From: Phylloscopus collybita | Lineage: Eukaryota > Chordata > Aves > Passeriformes > Phylloscopidae | DNA: 64,000 nucleotides | Assembly: GCA_027886175.1 (NCBI GenBank) | Contig: JAJNNQ010000075.1 | Span: 83,245,001-83,309,000 of the forward strand | Direction of reading: 5' to 3' | Shown here: piece by piece, positions 1-10,688 of the stretch | How the letters are laid out: every line of letters begins with the position of its first letter | Position numbering within the stretch: position 1 is the first letter of the stretch | Made by a program: the position numbers and the translations under genes | The notes under the pieces: model-generated | Told to the model about the DNA's origin: nothing | Seen by the model: the letters and a program-made list of their open reading frames with translations, nothing else | The model's database searches: none

Positions 1-118
1 CCGGCGGGCAAGGGTGAAGCGCCTCTGCCCCTGGCGAGATCCCGGGAGGGGCCGGGCTCCCGTCCTTTCCCTCCGCTCGGCTGCGCTTCCGGGAACAGGG
101 AGCGCGGCGGCCGGCGGG
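1..118 (+). promoter_or_regulatory. CpG-rich segment ending in a possible splice donor
   Basis: The left edge is GC- and CpG-rich and runs into a good donor (GGCGGG/GTGAGT) at 118/119. It could be the end of a non-coding first exon for SERPINB6 copy 1, whose next exon candidate starts at 2403. In mammals NQO2 lies head-to-head with SERPINB6, so this could also be a bidirectional CpG island; that is inference. It does not resemble the promoter module of copies 2-4, and no coding sequence is recognisable. Confidence 0.4.
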
Positions 119-136
119 GTGAGTGCATCGGCCGCG

Positions 137-161
137 TTGCTGTTGCTGCTGCTGCTGCTGC
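137..161. repeat. Short (CTG)n-rich microsatellite
   Basis: A run of CTG/TTG triplets just inside the putative first intron. No function is suggested. Confidence 0.6.
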
Positions 162-281
162 GTTGTCCTGAAGGTTTTCTACGGGAAGCCTGTGCCTGTG
201 ATATTTAGGGTTTTCTTGGTTTGCGATTTGGTTGGTGTTTTTTTGAGTGAGCTGAATGGCGTTGCTTTTACTGTGTTTTGT

Positions 282-283
<2 letters not shown>

Positions 284-319
<36 letters not shown>
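284..319. repeat. Poly(T) tract, 36 nt
   Basis: Uninterrupted T run that ends 11 bp before the left arm of the inverted repeat at 331. It could be the A-tail of a minus-strand retroposed sequence or a simple homopolymer. Its length is prone to sequencing error. Confidence 0.8.
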
Positions 320-330
320 CCTCTTTCGTG

Positions 331-694
331 ACATTCCCTAAACACTGCTGCTTCTTGGCATATGGAGCCGCGGCGGAGCGGCTGGAGCGCTTCTTGTGGG
401 AGCGCCGACAGCACTGCTGGGTTGCGGCCCCGGCCCCGCTGCTGCCCGGCTCCTGACCCCCGTGCCTCTGCAGGTGCGGGGAGGGGCAGGGAGGAGTCTG
501 ACACTGTCCCAGCAAGCCGAGGCACAAAAAGCGAAAAGTTCGGCCCTCCCTGGAACGAAGAGTTCCTCTTCCGCCCCCGCCCTGGGCTTCGGACGCGGGA
601 GGCGTCCCAACCCCGCAACCCCGCGGTGCTCCCGGCGCTCCAGCCGCACCGCCGCGGCTCCAGCTGCCAAGAAGCAGCGGTGTTTAGGGAATGT
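331..694. repeat. Imperfect inverted repeat (60-bp arms, about 244-bp spacer)
   Basis: The arms at 331-390 and 635-694 are reverse complements with 4 mismatches in 60 by eye. They begin ACATTCCCTAAACAC and run into GC-rich sequence. Weaker symmetry continues inward to about 435 and 600. The whole segment is CpG-rich. It may be a hairpin-forming non-autonomous element or a palindromic island duplication; I do not recognise a family. Confidence 0.75.
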
Positions 695-799
695 CCCAGG
701 GAGAGCTGCGGTGCCAAGGGCCAACATCAGGAGCTGTCCGCGGTCTCGCCCTGCACGTCGCTCCCAACTCTCCAAATCCTAAATGAAGCCTTTTCCCTC

Positions 800-2402
800 A
801 AGGAAGCCTACTTTGATTCAGCGGGTGGGAAAAGGGGTGTGTGTGCCACAGAGAGAGTTTGTGTGTGGAGATGGACACGGCCTGGTGCTCATTGCCCTGA
901 GTTCCCTCTGGGATTAAGTTTGAATGAGTCATCTTGAGACTCCTCTGATGTAGCTGACACGATGTGGGGGCGTGTCCTTGTTTGCTGGACCCTGATCCAC
1001 GTTGTGTTTTTGGTGGGAAGTGTCTCATGGGCCATGGGCTGGAGGAGAGCTGCACCCTGCTGTGGTCTCCCCATGGTGAGGCCCTGCAGTGGTTGTCTGC
1101 TGATTGATCTACATGCAGCCTTTCGGTCCATAAAGACTGTCCTGAAGCATAGGTGTCAACTGCTGAAAATATACGCTTCAAAGTCAGAGTGGTAGGACCA
1201 CAAAACCTTTGTGCAAGTGTCTCACTGCTGACCTGCAAGGCATAGGAGAGCAGAGTGAGGAATGAGTTGCTGTCAGCAAACTCTTTGGCCACTGAGGGCT
1301 TTGCAGCAGTTTACAGTTGACTGACAAATATGTACTTGTATCATGAGTTTTTTTTGTTCTTTAAAGTGCGGTCATTGTGCATTGTCTCCAAAACTGTGGA
1401 TTCCAAATTATGCATTGTCTCTGATGAGAAGGGTGTCCGTAGTTATGTCACAACTCCTGAGCTGCAGAGAAAGCATAGTTGACTGTGCAGATGTAACTCC
1501 TAGCCTTGTGTCTCAGCTGGCGAATATTATTTATGATTTGGTTAAATGCCCCTGATTTTCAGGCAGACAAATAGTGTCTGTTGTCTCCTTCTGTCTGTAA
1601 ATTCTTGCCTGTCATGGAAGCCCTACAGACTTTCTAGAAAATAACTGCCTGCTGATGTCACTATGCCTGTGTGTTTTGACCCAGAGGTCAAAAAAACCTT
1701 ACTGCTAGCAATCTGCAGATACTGGGACTGTAGGAAAATTCTGGTCTTCATTGTAACCAATATGAATGCCACATGTCTCCTCTTTATGCTGTGCAGTGCA
1801 TAAATTACTCATTCAGACACAACTGGAGGATTGTTTCCATCTATACATGCTTGTATTTTGGTTGTATTTTTTTTTAAGTTATGGGAGAAGAGGAAAAGGA
1901 CAAAATTGCTACTGTTTATAGTAAAGCTGCTAGCAAGGAATTTTCTTGGGTGGAAAAGTATGCATGTGGAAACTTGCTCCTTTCAACTCTCTGTCTAAGA
2001 TAATGAATCAGTAGTATGAATTAGGTGGTGGTTTTGTATTTGGTAACAACATGCCTACACTAGGTCCTGCCTAAAGGGAAGAACCAAACATAGAGATAGT
2101 AAAAACAATCAGCATTTGTCTTATGATGACATATGATACTTATCTGTGGTTAACTCAGTGTTCTAGTACTTATTGCTCATTTACTAGGTGTGGTGTTTAA
2201 TCTCAGATTCACTACCTATAGTCGTTGCATATAGAGTATGACAGGCACTGAGTTTATGATTGTCCGCGTTGCCATGTTGCAAGCAATAAAATGGAATGAA
2301 AATGAACTTTGATTTTTTTTTTCTTTGTAATAGAGCAGGAAATTGCAGTTATTTGTCATGCAGGTGACATAAATTTTTTTACTTCCTTCTTTTATCTTGT
2401 AG
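800..2402. other. 5' flank of SERPINB6 copy 1, no gene recognised
   Basis: AT-richer unique-looking sequence between the CpG edge and the non-coding exon at 2403. Open frames here show no recognisable domain or exon structure. It lacks the CpG/GGAAA/CCAAT module found before copies 2-4. If the donor at 118 is used, this is intron. Confidence 0.5.
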
Positions 2403-2512
2403 GCCAAGTCATTCTGCTGACTTCTCCCAGCCTGGCTGGCAGGTTTAAAACCCAGCGTGCACACGAAGAAGCGAGCTGCAGCTACCACTGAAGGTCTGTT
2501 GACTTAGAGAAG
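2403..2512 (+). other. SERPINB6: Candidate non-coding 5'UTR exon of SERPINB6 copy 1
   Basis: A 110-nt segment bounded by a pyrimidine-rich acceptor (TTATCTTGTAG) and a donor (AGAAG/GTAAGG). The same 110-nt block with both splice sites occurs at 17691-17800 and 25831-25940. It contains no ATG. A TATA-like TTTAAAA at 2444-2450 means it could instead hold an alternative start site. Confidence 0.6.
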
Positions 2513-2912
2513 GTAAGGGTTGGTCATTCTGCCACTCTGATGTCTCACTTTGGCTCTGGTGGTTGCCCTAAAAAGGCAAATTATTTCCTGTGTGAAGTCA
2601 GGAGAGACTTCTTTCAGTAAGTCCTGAAGAAAATTGTTGTGGTGATCAGGCACAACAGCCTCAAAAGATGCCCCACTGTGTAGGTATGGGATTGAAATCC
2701 AGTAGCAGACTCTAAATTGCTGAAATAACTCAAATGTGTATTAGGGGATCTCAGGTTCTGGTGGCACCAAATCAGTCTCCAGAGAGCTGATAATTTTCCA
2801 ACCTTTGCTGCCTAGTTTATGCCAGGAAGTTTAAAAGACAGAAACAACTGTTTTGTATTCAAATAAATTTGATCCATTCTTGTTGTGTGTTTTATGTCCC
2901 AGGTTTGGAAAC

Positions 2913-5900
2913 ATGGAAAGCCTCTGTGCAGCAAACACCACTTTTGCTGTGGACCTGCTGAAAAAGCTGTGTGAGAAGAACAGTGGGCAGAATGTGTTCT
3001 TTTCACCATTTAGCATTTCTTCTGCTTTGTCTATGGTTCTGCTGGGTTCAAAAGGGAGCACTGAAGCCCAAATAAGCAAGGTAGGTCAAAACAAACTTGG
3101 TGGATTGCATTTGGTTTGATCATAAGAGCAAGAGATGTGTCCTACAGTCTGTGGCATGCTTTGATTGTCACTGAGGTATGAGAGCAGAGCTCTTCCTCTG
3201 GTGTGTGTGTGTGTGTAAGAAGAATCAATTTTCATTGTTTTTGAAGGGGGAGATTCCTTCATTATGCACTGAAGAGTTTCCTGGGTTTAGTTTATGGGGT
3301 TTTTTTGTGGTTTTTGAGACCAATCTTTAATATCTAATTGAGAGGTATGTTTTTGTTTTTGTGGGTTTTTTTTTTTTTTTTTTTTTTTTTTTAGTTGGCT
3401 TCATCAATCTCTACCTACATAAAATATCATCTTCTGTTTCCTTGTTTGGACTTAATATTGAACAATATATGTTTTCAAAATGTACCCAGACACATAAAAA
3501 AAAGGAATCCACAGTGACTGAATGTCAAACTGTTAGCATGGTTTACACTTTTTTGTTTTAAACTTGTCAGGTAGCAAACAACTTGCCATGTGTTTTACAT
3601 ATGATCTGACAATATTAATTACAGAATCAGACATTTTGGTTCTGATGATTGGCTCTTCTGCAAAGTGGGAGAGGACTAAAAGCCCGTATTTTTCTTTTTA
3701 CACTTACTATTAAAAAAATTTCTCAAAAACTCATGTTGTTGCCATAGTTGGAGATATTCAAACTCTGTCTGGACACAGTCCTGGACAATGAGCTGTAGAT
3801 GTCCCTGCTTGGGCAGGGCTTTATACTGATTGTCCCCACAAGTCCCTTCCCATCAGTAGCACTTGGCTTGAGGGGAGGAATCAGGACATGTGATTATGCT
3901 ACTCCTGAATTTATGACTTGTACAAGCACTGAAGGTGTTGGTCTTTGTGCAGGTGCTTTCTCTGAAGAATGCCCAGGATGCTCACAATGGGTATCCATCC
4001 CTTCTCTCTGAAATCAATGACCCAAACAACAAATACATCCTGAGAACTGCAAACCGGCTCTATGGAGAAAAGACCTTTGAGTTTCTGGCAGTAAGTAGCC
4101 ATTACATTTGTGGCATTTCTTAGTGTAATGCACTTGCTGTGTCTTTCCTCTGGAGGTCAAGGCAGGCTTTGGGGTTTGCCTCCCAAACAGTCTTGACAGA
4201 GAGCCAGGAATGCAATAGATTCTTACAGAGACTGTAAGGGTCTGAACTTGGTGGAGAATCTCCTTTAAGTAATTTGTTTGTAAGTACTGATGGGACAAGT
4301 GTTGCCAAGCAGGGTAAAATCCATCAGTTTCTACTTGAGGGCAGAGAGTCAGAACTTGAGGGTTCAATCATCCATTTGTATTTTTGGCTGTGGAAGAAAT
4401 GGTTGATGTATCTCCTAGCAAGTGTCTGGTAAAGAACCTTATGAAATCATTTGACATTTCTCTGAAGCACAAAATACATCCTGAAAGAAACTCCTCCCAC
4501 CACATTGCCAATGAATTGTAGAAGTTTTTAGTAGTGTGCCTAAGCCATAACAATAATATTGATTGCTAGTTCAAGGAAGTGGCATAAATGCTAGTAGGAA
4601 CTTGCAGCCAGAACTTCAATGGCTCTATATGAAGATGGGGAAGGAAAGCAGGCAGATTTCCTGGGGGAATGTAAGGATCATCTGTGTCTGAATCTCTTGC
4701 TGAAAGTCTGTTGTGAATGTCCCTGTTAGTCTTTCATAGAGTCGAGTCAGAAATCCTACCATGCTGGCCTAGAGCAGATGGACTTCCTGCATGCTTGTGA
4801 GGATTCCAGGAAACAAATCAATGGCTGGGTAGAGGAAAGGACTGAAGGTGAGTGCTTGGCCAAGTTGTGTTTAATGGCAGCCACTGTTTGGGTAAACACC
4901 TACTTCAGCAGGTAGGTTTGTGAATTGAAACAGGTGAGATTTAGAGCTGTTGCTGTGTCTGGTCCATAATTCTCTTCTCTGTTGTGTATTAAATGCAGAG
5001 TAGATTCTGTCTTGGATAATAATTAGATGCATGTCAACCTATGAAATAATGTGGTTTTTTTTCTTTGTATCATAAAGGTAAAATTCAGAACCTGTTGGCA
5101 GAGGGGATTCTCAATTCCCTGACCAGGCTTGTGTTGGTGAATGCCATCTATTTCAAAGGCAACTGGGAAGAGCAGTTCAACAAACAGAGTACCACAGAAA
5201 GACCATTCCAAATTAATAAGGTATGATGTGCTAAAATGCTGACAGTACACTGATAGGTGGATGTCGTCTGAAATGACCACCTTTAAGGAGAAATGAAATC
5301 TTTCCAGCAGGGTTACCTTGGCTAACCCTCTCTTTCATATGTACACTGTCTTTGCTGAGTTTCTCTGGACTTTCACATGATTATTAGGACCTTTCATGTA
5401 GCACAAAGACAGGTGTGAAAGATTGTGAAATTGAGTCTTCTTCAGTCAGAGCTTCCTTGCTGCATTTCTGCCCCTGAGCCAATCTTAAATAAATGGAAAA
5501 GAAATCTCCTTTGGAGAACTCTTTGTTTTTAGAAGTAGGTCAGTGCTCTTCAGGAGGACTTGGGCACTGGCATGGGCAGGCCGTGGCTGCCCCTCAGGAT
5601 CCCTGCAGCTCTGGGTTGGCCTCCAGGAGTCATTAACAAGAACTGGATAATGTGCCTCTCTGAACTCACCTGCCTGAAGGAACCATTGTGGAAAACTGAA
5701 GCCCTCGTGCCTGTCTGGGAACTGTCCCACCCTGCAGTGGCGAGATATATCCAAGGAAACGTTGAAGTGCCACTAGCACTTTTAAATAATGGAGTGTTAC
5801 TGCTCACTCCATACTCTGTACAAGAGCACTTCTGAGGCTGCTCGACTTGCTCAGTTCCTGACACCTTGTACTCAGTGAACAATTGGAAATCTGAGGTGCA

Positions 5901-8290
5901 TGCTGAAATCTTAAGCTAGTTTTACATCCTGTTCAGTGACAAATAGTTGCTTTGACATCCCAGGAACCTTTCCAGTATCCTGTGAAATTATTTCTGTGAC
6001 TCTTGCACTTTTTATGACTCCCTGGATGATTTTCTATTGTTGTGTGGCTTTTCTTTTGCTTATTGATCCTTTTTATCAGTTGCTGCTGCTAGAAAATAAT
6101 TTCTGCCATATTCTCTCTGGGCAATATTTCAGTGGGAATCACTTTAATAACAAAAAGCTACTTGTGTGACAGTCTCATGAAGGAAAGGGAGAAAGCAATG
6201 AAACTTAGAAGAAGAAAAATAATTATGTGAACAATAGTAGCTAATGCTCTATGTGGAATTGGAATATGATAGCAGAGAATGAAAATGAGAATAAAATCTC
6301 TCCCCGTCTTACTATCCTTATGACTTCTAAGAATTCAAAATAATACTCTGATTTTTTTTTGGTAGTTTTAGTATATACATTTTAAGACATTTCAAATGCT
6401 CGGAACTACATGGACTACAAATACATACCTTGAAATTACTTATTTATTTATAGTGAAGAACAATGGCCCTGATTATTACTAACTCATTTTAGTGTTTGTC
6501 ACTAGTTCTTAAGTGAACAATATATTTGCCTTAAAGGAATCTTCACAGACTTTTCTACATTAGTAATTAAAAATTAAATCTCAGGATTTTTAGTGATTTA
6601 GATTTTAGTTATTTAGGAGGTGTGATGTCTGTGCTTTGTCTGTGGTGTGTGATCAGTTCTCTTTGGTCAAATCCTAAAAGGCCCTGAGTAACTCACTGCC
6701 TGCTTCATAGTTTGAGACCAGCAGAGAAGCTCAGCACTGACTGTTGGCATCTGTTGCTTTCTAGAACGAGACCAGACCTGTGCAGATGATGTTCAAGGAG
6801 GCAAATTTTAACATGACCTACATTGGGGACTTGCAGACCAAAATCCTTGAGCTGCCATATGTGGGTAATGAACTGAGCATGATCATCCTGCTCCCTGATG
6901 CAATCCAGGATGGATCCACTGGCTTGGAAAGGGTAAGTTGTTGAGCTGAGTGCAAAGACAGCCTGAATCCTTCCAGGGAAGGACGTCTGATATTGCACCG
7001 AGACCTGCAGTTCAGTCCCAGAGCAATTGTGTGCCTGGTGCTCAAGGCCAGCAGAAATGTCCCAGTGCTCCCTGTCCCCAGAGTGCCTTCCCCTGCCATG
7101 GCCTTGCTGCTCAGGCTGTGTGCTGCTCCCTTAGGCAGAAGGTCTGGCCCTGCTGAGGAGCAGAGGTCAGCTGTGGTTGTGGTGAAGGCACAGTGTGGTG
7201 ATGCTGGCATGTGGAGGGGGGATTTTGGGTGGGCTCTCTGGAAGTCCTGTGGCCTCAAGATCTTCTGTGCTGAGCAGCTGGCAGGTGGTGTGTGGCTGAC
7301 TGCCTGGGAAGAGGCTCACAGGAAAGGGCAGGATCTCTTTTATGGTGAGGGTAAGATACGATAAGTTTGGGCTCTTTGGCACTGCGAACAAGGAGTTTAT
7401 TAATAAAGTTTTCTAAGACTGACTGCAAAGGGTCTTTGTGAGCACCCTGTTTCACTGTTTTCATGATGCTGCTGACTGACCTGAAAGATGAACCTTTGGT
7501 AAAGAGATAGAAGAACTAGGTTTGGTTTGCTTGGGTCCTTGTTAGCTGATCTCCTTGTTACCTGCCTTTCTTTCCCATAAGTAAAAATTAAAAAAACAAC
7601 CAAACGAAAACACCAAACAATTTAACATGTTCTGTTGAAGTAAATTTCACATGGAAGAGATTGATCCCTATTGTACTTACCAAAAAAAAATCTGATAATG
7701 ATCTCGGTGGGGGCAGTATTCTCAAAAGACAGGCAAAACTTGCAGTTTTGTCTTGATACACACTAACCAGGTTAAAAAAGATAGGTCTTTTGTACTGTAA
7801 GACAATGCCAAAAATCACATCTTTTGCTTATGTACCACTGACTCAGTTCTCATTGTAATGACGTAAATTTTGAATTTTTCTTCAGCTGGAAAGAGAACTT
7901 ACATATGAGAAGTTAATAGATTGGATCAATCCTGAAATGATGGACTCTACAAACGTGAGGGTGTCTTTACCCAGATTTAAACTGGAAGAAAATTATGATC
8001 TGAAACCCCTTTTGAGCAGCATGGGAATGCCTGATGCATTTGACTCGGGGAAGGCAGACTTCTCAGGAATCTCATCTGGCAATGAGCTGGTGCTGTCTGA
8101 AGTGGTTCACAAGTCCTTTGTGGAAGTCAATGAAGAAGGCACTGAAGCAGCTGCAGCCACAGCTGCAGTGATGATGATGCGCTGTGCAATGAGAGTTCCA
8201 GATTTCACTGCTGATCATCCCTTCCTCTTCTTCATCCGGCACAACAAAACTGGCAGCATTTTGTTCTGTGGCAGATTTTGCTGTCCCTAA
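2913..8290 (+). CDS. SERPINB6: SERPINB6-type clade B serpin, copy 1 (P1 Arg)
   Basis: Coding exons 2913-3080, 3953-4090, 4730-4847, 5078-5220, 6765-6932 and 7886-8290 join in frame to 379 residues, the usual ov-serpin length, with every intron GT/AG. The start is the first ATG in its exon (acceptor at 2901-2902). There is no signal peptide, as is typical of intracellular clade B suicide inhibitors of serine proteases. Visible landmarks are NVFFSP (about 27-32), NAIYFKGNW (163-171), the inhibitory hinge GTEAAAAT (330-337) and [10 protein letters not shown] (356-365). The reactive loop reads VMMMR/CAMR with P1 Arg344 and P1' Cys345, the same P5-P1' core type as mammalian SERPINB6 (known to inhibit trypsin-like proteases and cathepsin G). 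The C-terminus is GRFCCP. Introns 5 and 6 are longer and more diverged than in copies 2-4, so this is probably the oldest or parental copy. Intron 3 (639 bp) is nearly identical to that of copy 2. Confidence 0.93.
3741..3862 (+). mobile_element. CR1-like LINE 3'-end fragment, intron 2 of copy 1
   Basis: Carries the CR1 tail motifs TGGAGATATTC, TCTGGACACAGTCC and TCCCTGCTTGGGCAGGG. It is more eroded than the copies at 11502, 18996 and 27138 and lacks the CATTCTGTGAT tail. The insertion predates the duplications. Confidence 0.65.
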
Positions 8291-8330
8291 GGAGGAGGGA
8301 GGTGTCTTGGCAGCATAGGTGCCGTCCCAC

Positions 8331-8336
8331 AATAAA
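8331..8336 (+). terminator. SERPINB6: Proximal poly(A) signal AATAAA, copy 1
   Basis: AATAAA 41 nt after the stop codon, embedded in CCCACAATAAACTTAC, and conserved in all four copies. It implies a very short 3'UTR. Confidence 0.7.
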
Positions 8337-8340
8337 CTTA

Positions 8341-9190
8341 CATTTCCCTAGAACAAGGTGATTCCTTTTACACTCATTGTCTCTTTCAGCTGTGCCTGAA
8401 CCCTCTTCTGCAGTCTTGATCTCAGGCTTGGCAGGAATTACTGTGCTGCTTAGACAAACGCAGCAGCTGCCATGTCCAACCCCCCTGCACCTGTGTGCAG
8501 AGGTCTCCAGGTTCTTGCTGACACCAGAACCATCCCACTTGCTCTGTGAGCACTTCTTCTGTGCTTGACTTCCCTTTTGGTGTCCAGCAGGCAGAGTCAG
8601 GCAGTGAGAGCCCACGGCAGAGAAGAAGTTGCTTTTGCTTGTGACAAGGCTGCAGCACATTTGTAGCTGCCCTTCCCTTTTACCTTCCAGTCTCATCCAT
8701 TTAGTGCCTTGATCCATTGCCGGGAGCTGAATGGAGTTTGTGGCAGCCTGTTCCAGGTAGAGCTGAACATCCTTTGTAAATGATGTCCTTGGCTAACATC
8801 TGGAAAAGTGCTTAAAACGGAAAGGGAATGAAAGTATGCTTTTATACCAGATGTACCTATGAGGTACCATCTGCAGCATGAGTACCTTTACTTCATCACC
8901 CCAGGACGCCTGGGTTTATTTGTTCCCTGTCACCTGGTTCTGGTCCTCTAACAAAGAATGGAACAGATCGGTGCATGGTGCCTGTGCAATATTTGAATGA
9001 CAAAGGCCTGCGTATAATTTTTTTTCTACTGTTGTATGTTTGTTATTAATATTTTCTTAGACACCACAGCTTACCTGTATAATACCAAAGACACAGCTGC
9101 AACTGCCTTCCTTATCTTGGGATGTGTTTTGTGGCTCCTGTTCCTGGAATAATAAAAGAAGTGCAATCGCTGCCTGGGTGTTTTCTCCTT
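8341..9190 (+). other. Conserved 3' flank of copy 1, possible extended 3'UTR
   Basis: About 800 bp nearly identical after copies 1-4, ending in a second AATAAA at 9151-9156. It has no credible reading frame. It may be an alternative long 3'UTR or simply part of the duplication unit. The next copy's CpG promoter begins within about 50 bp of the distal signal, so the units are tightly packed. Confidence 0.55.
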
Positions 9191-9199
9191 TTTCAGTGC

Positions 9200-9520
9200 T
9201 AAACTCTTCAGTCTGTCGCAGGGGGAGAAGAGCTCTCGCAGGGCGGAGCGGGCTCGGTGTGGCTGCCCCGGGCGCTGTGGCAGCGCTGCCGCCGGCCGGG
9301 CAGGGACGCGGGCAAGCGGCCTCGGCTGCGCTGGGGCGGGAGGGGAGCGGGGCAGCCTCCGCCCTGTCCCCGCCCTCGGGACATCCATCCCACGGGAACG
9401 GGGCGGTGTCGGGAAGAACCGCGGAGCTCGCTCGTCGCCTCCCGAAGCGGCAGCGCTTCTCGGGCGCCGTGGGGTGCGGGCTGTGCGGGGTTTGGGGCGA
9501 GGCTCGCACGGGCGGTGCAA
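9200..9520 (+). promoter_or_regulatory. SERPINB6: CpG island of the promoter module before copy 2
   Basis: Dense CpG block (GGGGCGGG, GCCGCCGGCCGGG, CGGCCAAGCGGCC) repeated nearly unchanged at about 16345-16656 and 24865-25180. Diverged similarity to the SERPINB1 upstream island near 34424-34600 (shared CGGCCAAGCGGCC) suggests descent from one ancestral serpin promoter. Confidence 0.7.
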
Positions 9521-10000
9521 GGAAAGGAAAGGAAAGGAAAGGAAAGGAAAGGAAAGGAAAGGAAAGGAAAGGAAAGGAAAGGAAAGGAAAGGAAAGGAAA
9601 GGAAAGGAAAGGAAAGGAAAGGAAAGGAAAGGAAAGGAAAGGAAAGGAAAGGAAAGGAAAGGAAAGGAAAGGAAAGGAAAGGAAAGGAAAGGAAAGGAAA
9701 GGAAAGGAAAGGAAAGGAAAGGAAAGGAAAGGAAAGGAAAGGAAAGGAAAGGAAAGGAAAGGAAAGGAAAGGAAAGGAAAGGAAAGGAAAGGAAAGGAAA
9801 GGAAAGGAAAGGAAAGGAAAGGAAAGGAAAGGAAAGGAAAGGAAAGGAAAGGAAAGGAAAGGAAAGGAAAGGAAAGGAAAGGAAAGGAAAGGAAAGGAAA
9901 GGAAAGGAAAGGAAAGGAAAGGAAAGGAAAGGAAAGGAAAGGAAAGGAAAGGGAAGGGAAGGGAAGGGAAGGGAAGGGAAGGGAAGGGAAGGGAAGGGAA
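9521..10000 (+). repeat. (GGAAA)86 followed by (GGGAA)10 pentanucleotide array
   Basis: 430 bp of uninterrupted GGAAA units (9521-9950), then 50 bp of GGGAA units. The + strand is pure purine. All frames stay open, which creates long spurious KGKER- and FPFLS-type frames. The array lies between the CpG island and the CCAAT box. The equivalent array is about 405 bp and interrupted at 16657, and about 20 bp at 25180. Confidence 0.97.
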
Positions 10001-10003
10001 GGG

Positions 10004-10270
10004 AGGGCGCGCTCTGGGCTATTGGTTGAGGTGTTGGCTCGGGAGGTGCCGGTGTTTCCTTTAGCCCAGGGCTGGATTAAAGAACATTTTCGAGGTGCCG
10101 TGCTGACTGTGTGTGTGCCGGAGAGAGCTGACAGTGATATTGGGAATTTCTGTGGGCGGGCCGTGCGGGAAATGCGTAAATTCTGATGCAAACTCCTCCC
10201 CGTATTTGGGTCTGAAAGGAAGCAGCGAACCTGACAGTTCTGCTTGAAGAAGTGTGGGGAAAGCTGCTGT
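10004..10270 (+). promoter_or_regulatory. SERPINB6: Core promoter and candidate first exon, copy 2
   Basis: Contains an inverted CCAAT box (ATTGG, 10021-10025), a GC box (GGGCGGG, 10154-10160) and an octamer/CEBP-like stretch (AAATGCGTAAATTC). A good donor (CTGCTGT/GTGAGT) falls at 10270/10271. The block is conserved before copies 3 and 4. The transcription start cannot be fixed from sequence alone. Confidence 0.55.
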
Positions 10271-10609
10271 GTGAGTGGAATGTGTGGGGTGTGCAGGGTC
10301 TGTGAGTCTGACGAAATTTAATGTGGATTTGCCGGCAAAAATCCTTTCAGTTTCCAGTTATAATGCAATGATTTTTTTTTTTTTTTAATATGATGCCTTT
10401 AACTTGGAGTGATAAGTAAAGTTATGGGTAGTGTGGGGAAGAAATATCCTGGTTCAATGTGGCTGATTTTTGCTTGTTGTGATTGGGGTTTTGTCTGGGA
10501 AATTGTAGTTGGTTTTTTTTCTTTTCTGTTTGGTTGTTGTTGGAGGAGTGGTTTGACTTTTTTGGTAAGAGGGCGTTGCAGTGACATTCTTGCTAGTTTT
10601 CTTGCGTTT

Positions 10610-10630
10610 CGGCAAAGAAACAACTATGTT
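10610..10630. other. Deletion junction: non-coding exon 1b and most of intron 1 missing in copy 2
   Basis: In copies 3 and 4 the sequence TTGCTTTTAG/GCAAAG opens the 110-nt exon, and GGCAGAAACAACTAT lies shortly before coding exon 1. In copy 2 these fuse as GCGTTTCGGCAAAGAAACAACTAT. About 430 bp is lost and the acceptor AG has become CG. The flanking GGCA(A)AG similarity suggests a microhomology deletion. Confidence 0.8.
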
Positions 10631-10688
10631 CTGTTGAAATAAATTTGATCCATTCTTGTTGTGTGCTTTATGTCCCAGGCTCGGAAGC

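Noticed and set aside
798..1292. 164-codon minus-strand frame
   Set aside because: No recognisable domain, no splice or promoter context; probably chance.
9521..10000. CRISPR-like regular repeat
   Set aside because: Pentanucleotide microsatellite without spacers in a vertebrate genome.
9124..10191. Long reading frames of KGKER or FPFLS repeats on both strands (about 300 codons)
   Set aside because: They are translations of the (GGAAA)n microsatellite, which has no stops in any frame; no gene structure.
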